The notes beneath the pieces are model-generated. The model did not search any database. It had not been told where the DNA came from and saw nothing but the letters and a program-made list of their open reading frames with translations. The position numbers were made by a program, and so were the translations under genes. A DNA stretch of 51,726 nucleotides, taken from positions 239,043-290,768 of the forward strand of contig SWDM01000024.1 of assembly GCA_005116835.1 (NCBI GenBank), given 5' to 3'. The DNA is from Nitrospira sp. GTDB lineage: Bacteria > Nitrospirota > Nitrospiria > Nitrospirales > Nitrospiraceae. Below, piece by piece: positions 49,458 to 51,726 of the stretch (position 1 is the stretch's first letter; the number at the start of each line of letters is the position of its first letter).

Positions 49458-49513
49458 GTAACCAGATGAACCAAATTAACCAAACAGACCAGATAGACCA
49501 GACTAACTAAATT
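49458..49513. repeat. Family D half-repeat, copy D5
   Basis: Five 9-bp units, ACCAGATGA, ACCAAATTA, ACCAAACAG, ACCAGATAG and ACCAGACTA. Only one arm is here; the matching arm could be D4 on the far side of the tRNA. Confidence 0.8.
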
Positions 49514-49539
49514 CAGCATCCTGCTATTGGGAACTATCG

Positions 49540-50325
49540 ATGAACTCTGGTGTCGGTGCTGCGGTGATGGCCTTTCCCTCTATTGAGTCGATCGCGTCAG
49601 CCGGCTGGTCGGCGCCAATTGAGATAATAGAGGATCGGGCCATTCATGTCTGGGGCTTCTCGCTCGACGCGAGCCCATCATTCCTGGAGCAGTGCCGTTC
49701 CTGGTTGAGCGATGATGAACGTGGGAGGGCAGCTAGATTCATCCGTCAGCAAGACCAACGCCAATTCATACTGTCGCATGGAGGGCTTAGGGCGGTGCTC
49801 GGCCGCTACACAGGGCTCGATCCGTCGGCGCTGATGTTTCAGCTATCCCAAACCGGGAAACCTGAGCTGTTGAATAGGCCTGCCACCCAGTGTTCATTGA
49901 GGTTTAACCTGTCCCATTCCCAAGGGCGTATGCTGATCGCGATGACGATGGATGGGGAAATCGGAGTCGACCTCGAACAGATCCACGATAAGGCTGAGGT
50001 AGCTAAGCTGGCCAAACGATTTTATGCCCCGGCTGAATATGAGAGGGTGATAGGTCTCTCTGGTCCGGGTCAGACCCAACTGTTTTACCAGTATTGGGTC
50101 GCGAAGGAAGCGTTCTTGAAAGGCCAGGGGGTGGGGTTACGGTCGTTGCAGCAATGCGAGATTGTTCAGCTCAATGATTCGCCTAGAGCAGATATTACGT
50201 TGTCAAAAGATGCAACCATGCAGCCTGGTTGGACGATCCACTGGCTTGATTGTGGAACTGGATGGGCAGGAGCCGTCTCGGCTTATGGCAGCAACTGGGC
50301 TATCTGCAATATGACGAGCGAATAA
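49540..50325 (+). CDS. Sfp-type 4'-phosphopantetheinyl transferase
   Basis: 261 residues; transfers the phosphopantetheine arm of CoA to carrier proteins. The ATG at 49540 is 7 bases after GGGAAC; an ATG at 49567 is an alternative. The domain motifs are FIRQQDQRQFILSHGGLRAV, QTGKPELLNRPATQCSLRFN with NLSHSQGRMLIAM, GVDLEQIHDK (metal-binding Asp) and YQYWVAKEAFLKGQGVGL (Glu, Lys). The size is that of the Sfp/EntD class, whose usual partners are non-ribosomal peptide or polyketide synthases; none is in the window. Confidence 0.95.
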   Translation: MNSGVGAAVMAFPSIESIASAGWSAPIEIIEDRAIHVWGFSLDASPSFLEQCRSWLSDDERGRAARFIRQQDQRQFILSHGGLRAVLGRYTGLDPSALMFQLSQTGKPELLNRPATQCSLRFNLSHSQGRMLIAMTMDGEIGVDLEQIHDKAEVAKLAKRFYAPAEYERVIGLSGPGQTQLFYQYWVAKEAFLKGQGVGLRSLQQCEIVQLNDSPRADITLSKDATMQPGWTIHWLDCGTGWAGAVSAYGSNWAICNMTSE

Positions 50326-50362
50326 AACTTCAGCTTCTCTCTCTGAAGAGTCCCTGCCCGTG

Positions 50363-50997
<635 letters not shown>

Positions 50998-51001
50998 CTG
51001 G

Positions 51002-51726
51002 TCATGGCCGGTTCAAGAGGTAGATCGATCCAGTCGGTTGCGGCCGGCCGCCTGACGGCTCAAGGCTGACGGCAAAGGTCTTCGCATCCGAGAAGTTCAG
51101 TACCTTTTTGACCAATAGGTTTGCGGTTTTCCCGGCATCCATCTGAAAGATCCCGATACTCAGGGGTTTGTCGTGAATGGCCCACAGCTGGTATGTCATG
51201 CCGGTTGGGGACTCCGGCAGATTCACGGAGTAGAGCCAGATTTTTTGAGTTCGCACATCATAGAGCAGTAAGCCGCCGGCCTGTTTCGCCGCATCCGATC
51301 CCTGGAGGGAAATGGCCTTCACGTTGGAATTTCGAAGGAGCGCGGCCAATTCGTCTTGCCCAGATACTACTGCGCGGGCACTGCCTCGCTGGTTTAGTTG
51401 AATGTGAGTCTCTTCCAGCTCGGCTTCACGTTGGGCCAGCCTTTCCTTGGCGTCTGCGGCTTCGCCTGCCCGTTGCGTAAGTTCGTTCTGTAGCTCAGTC
51501 AAGGATTTAGCTTGGTTTCTGATCTCACGATCCACATCGGCAAGCTCCGTCGTCTTTTCCTGGAGTGACGCTTCGAGCTGCTGAATTTTCGCTGTGTCGC
51601 TGGAATGTTGTGCCCACAGGCTCCAGGCGAAATAGCCGCCGATCGCCACGATGAGAAGGGCGCCTAACCCAAGGGCCCAGGGGAGCGCTGGGGATTGAAC
51701 AGGGGTTTCGGCAGGAAAGAGGTGGT
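51002..51726 (-). CDS. RskA-like anti-sigma factor, 3' part (runs off the window)
   Basis: At least 240 residues; the frame is open to the right edge, so the N-terminus (cytoplasmic sigma-binding domain) is missing. A membrane helix (ALPWALGLGALLIVAIGGYF) is followed by a coiled coil (KIQQLEASLQEKTTELADVD, ELTQRAGEAADAKERLAQRE) and a C-terminal periplasmic domain of the anti-sigma-K type: GGLLLYDVRTQKIWLYSVNL, GMTYQLWAIHDKPLSIGIFQ and FAVSLEPSGGRPQPTGSIYL. The partner sigma factor gene should lie just outside the window. Good confidence in the C-terminal family. Confidence 0.88.
   Translation of the reverse strand, partial: HLFPAETPVQSPALPWALGLGALLIVAIGGYFAWSLWAQHSSDTAKIQQLEASLQEKTTELADVDREIRNQAKSLTELQNELTQRAGEAADAKERLAQREAELEETHIQLNQRGSARAVVSGQDELAALLRNSNVKAISLQGSDAAKQAGGLLLYDVRTQKIWLYSVNLPESPTGMTYQLWAIHDKPLSIGIFQMDAGKTANLLVKKVLNFSDAKTFAVSLEPSGGRPQPTGSIYLLNRP

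Overview
The window reads as a chromosomal segment of a moderately GC-rich Gram-negative bacterium. My best guess is a Nitrospira-type member of the Nitrospirota. The guess rests on the mix of gene types (outer-membrane two-partner secretion, CHAT/CHASE2/DUF928 genes of cyanobacterial type, RecA-RecX-AlaS-RuvX-MltG order, a PanE fusion) and on intergenic DNA crowded with hairpin repeats. It is not proved by a marker gene, because there is no rRNA here.

Layout. 1-13.1 kb: a surface/secretion island with an exported DUF2135-type protein, a TpsA filamentous haemagglutinin, its TpsB transporter, a secreted TPR-CHAT protease, a CHASE2 nucleotide cyclase and, on the opposite strand, a DUF928 protein behind a LuxR-type regulator. 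13.1-15.4 kb: the regulator and a receiver/HD-GYP-like protein. 15.6-21.7 kb: recA, recX, alaS, ruvX, mltG. 21.8-24.5 kb: deoC, a DeoB-like protein that has lost key catalytic residues, and a RidA-family protein. 24.7-27.5 kb: an exported IPT/TIG protein coupled to a Ycf48-like beta-propeller. 27.5-37.8 kb: a long minus-strand block, valS-nadC-birA-coaX and then grpE-dnaK-dnaJ-rsmE. 38-45.6 kb: a 39-residue basic protein, a receiver protein with a long helical tail, a HAD hydrolase, a sirtuin, a ketopantoate reductase fused to a molybdopterin-oxidoreductase-like fold, a Crp-family regulator, a small ABM-like protein, and a toxin-antitoxin pair lying between two copies of the 3' end of a thioredoxin-like gene. 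45.7-51.7 kb: a MATE transporter gene broken by an internally deleted ISL3-type element, a DUF2779/Cas4-like nuclease, tRNA-Ser(CGA), an Sfp-type phosphopantetheinyl transferase, tadA, and the 3' part of an RskA-like anti-sigma factor running off the edge.

The most striking feature is between the genes. Almost every long spacer holds an imperfect hairpin whose arms are tandem 7-bp units (families A TTCTGAG, B GGAATGT, C GTGAAAC, F GGCTGAA) or 9-bp units (families D and E, around GGTTTG and GCGAGAC). The loops are conserved between distant copies and occur in both orientations, so these look like dispersed units and not local slippage products. They often supply start codons, stop codons or terminal codons of the neighbouring genes (recX, rsmE, nadC, the IPT gene). 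Three further repeat types (G, H, I) are also dispersed.
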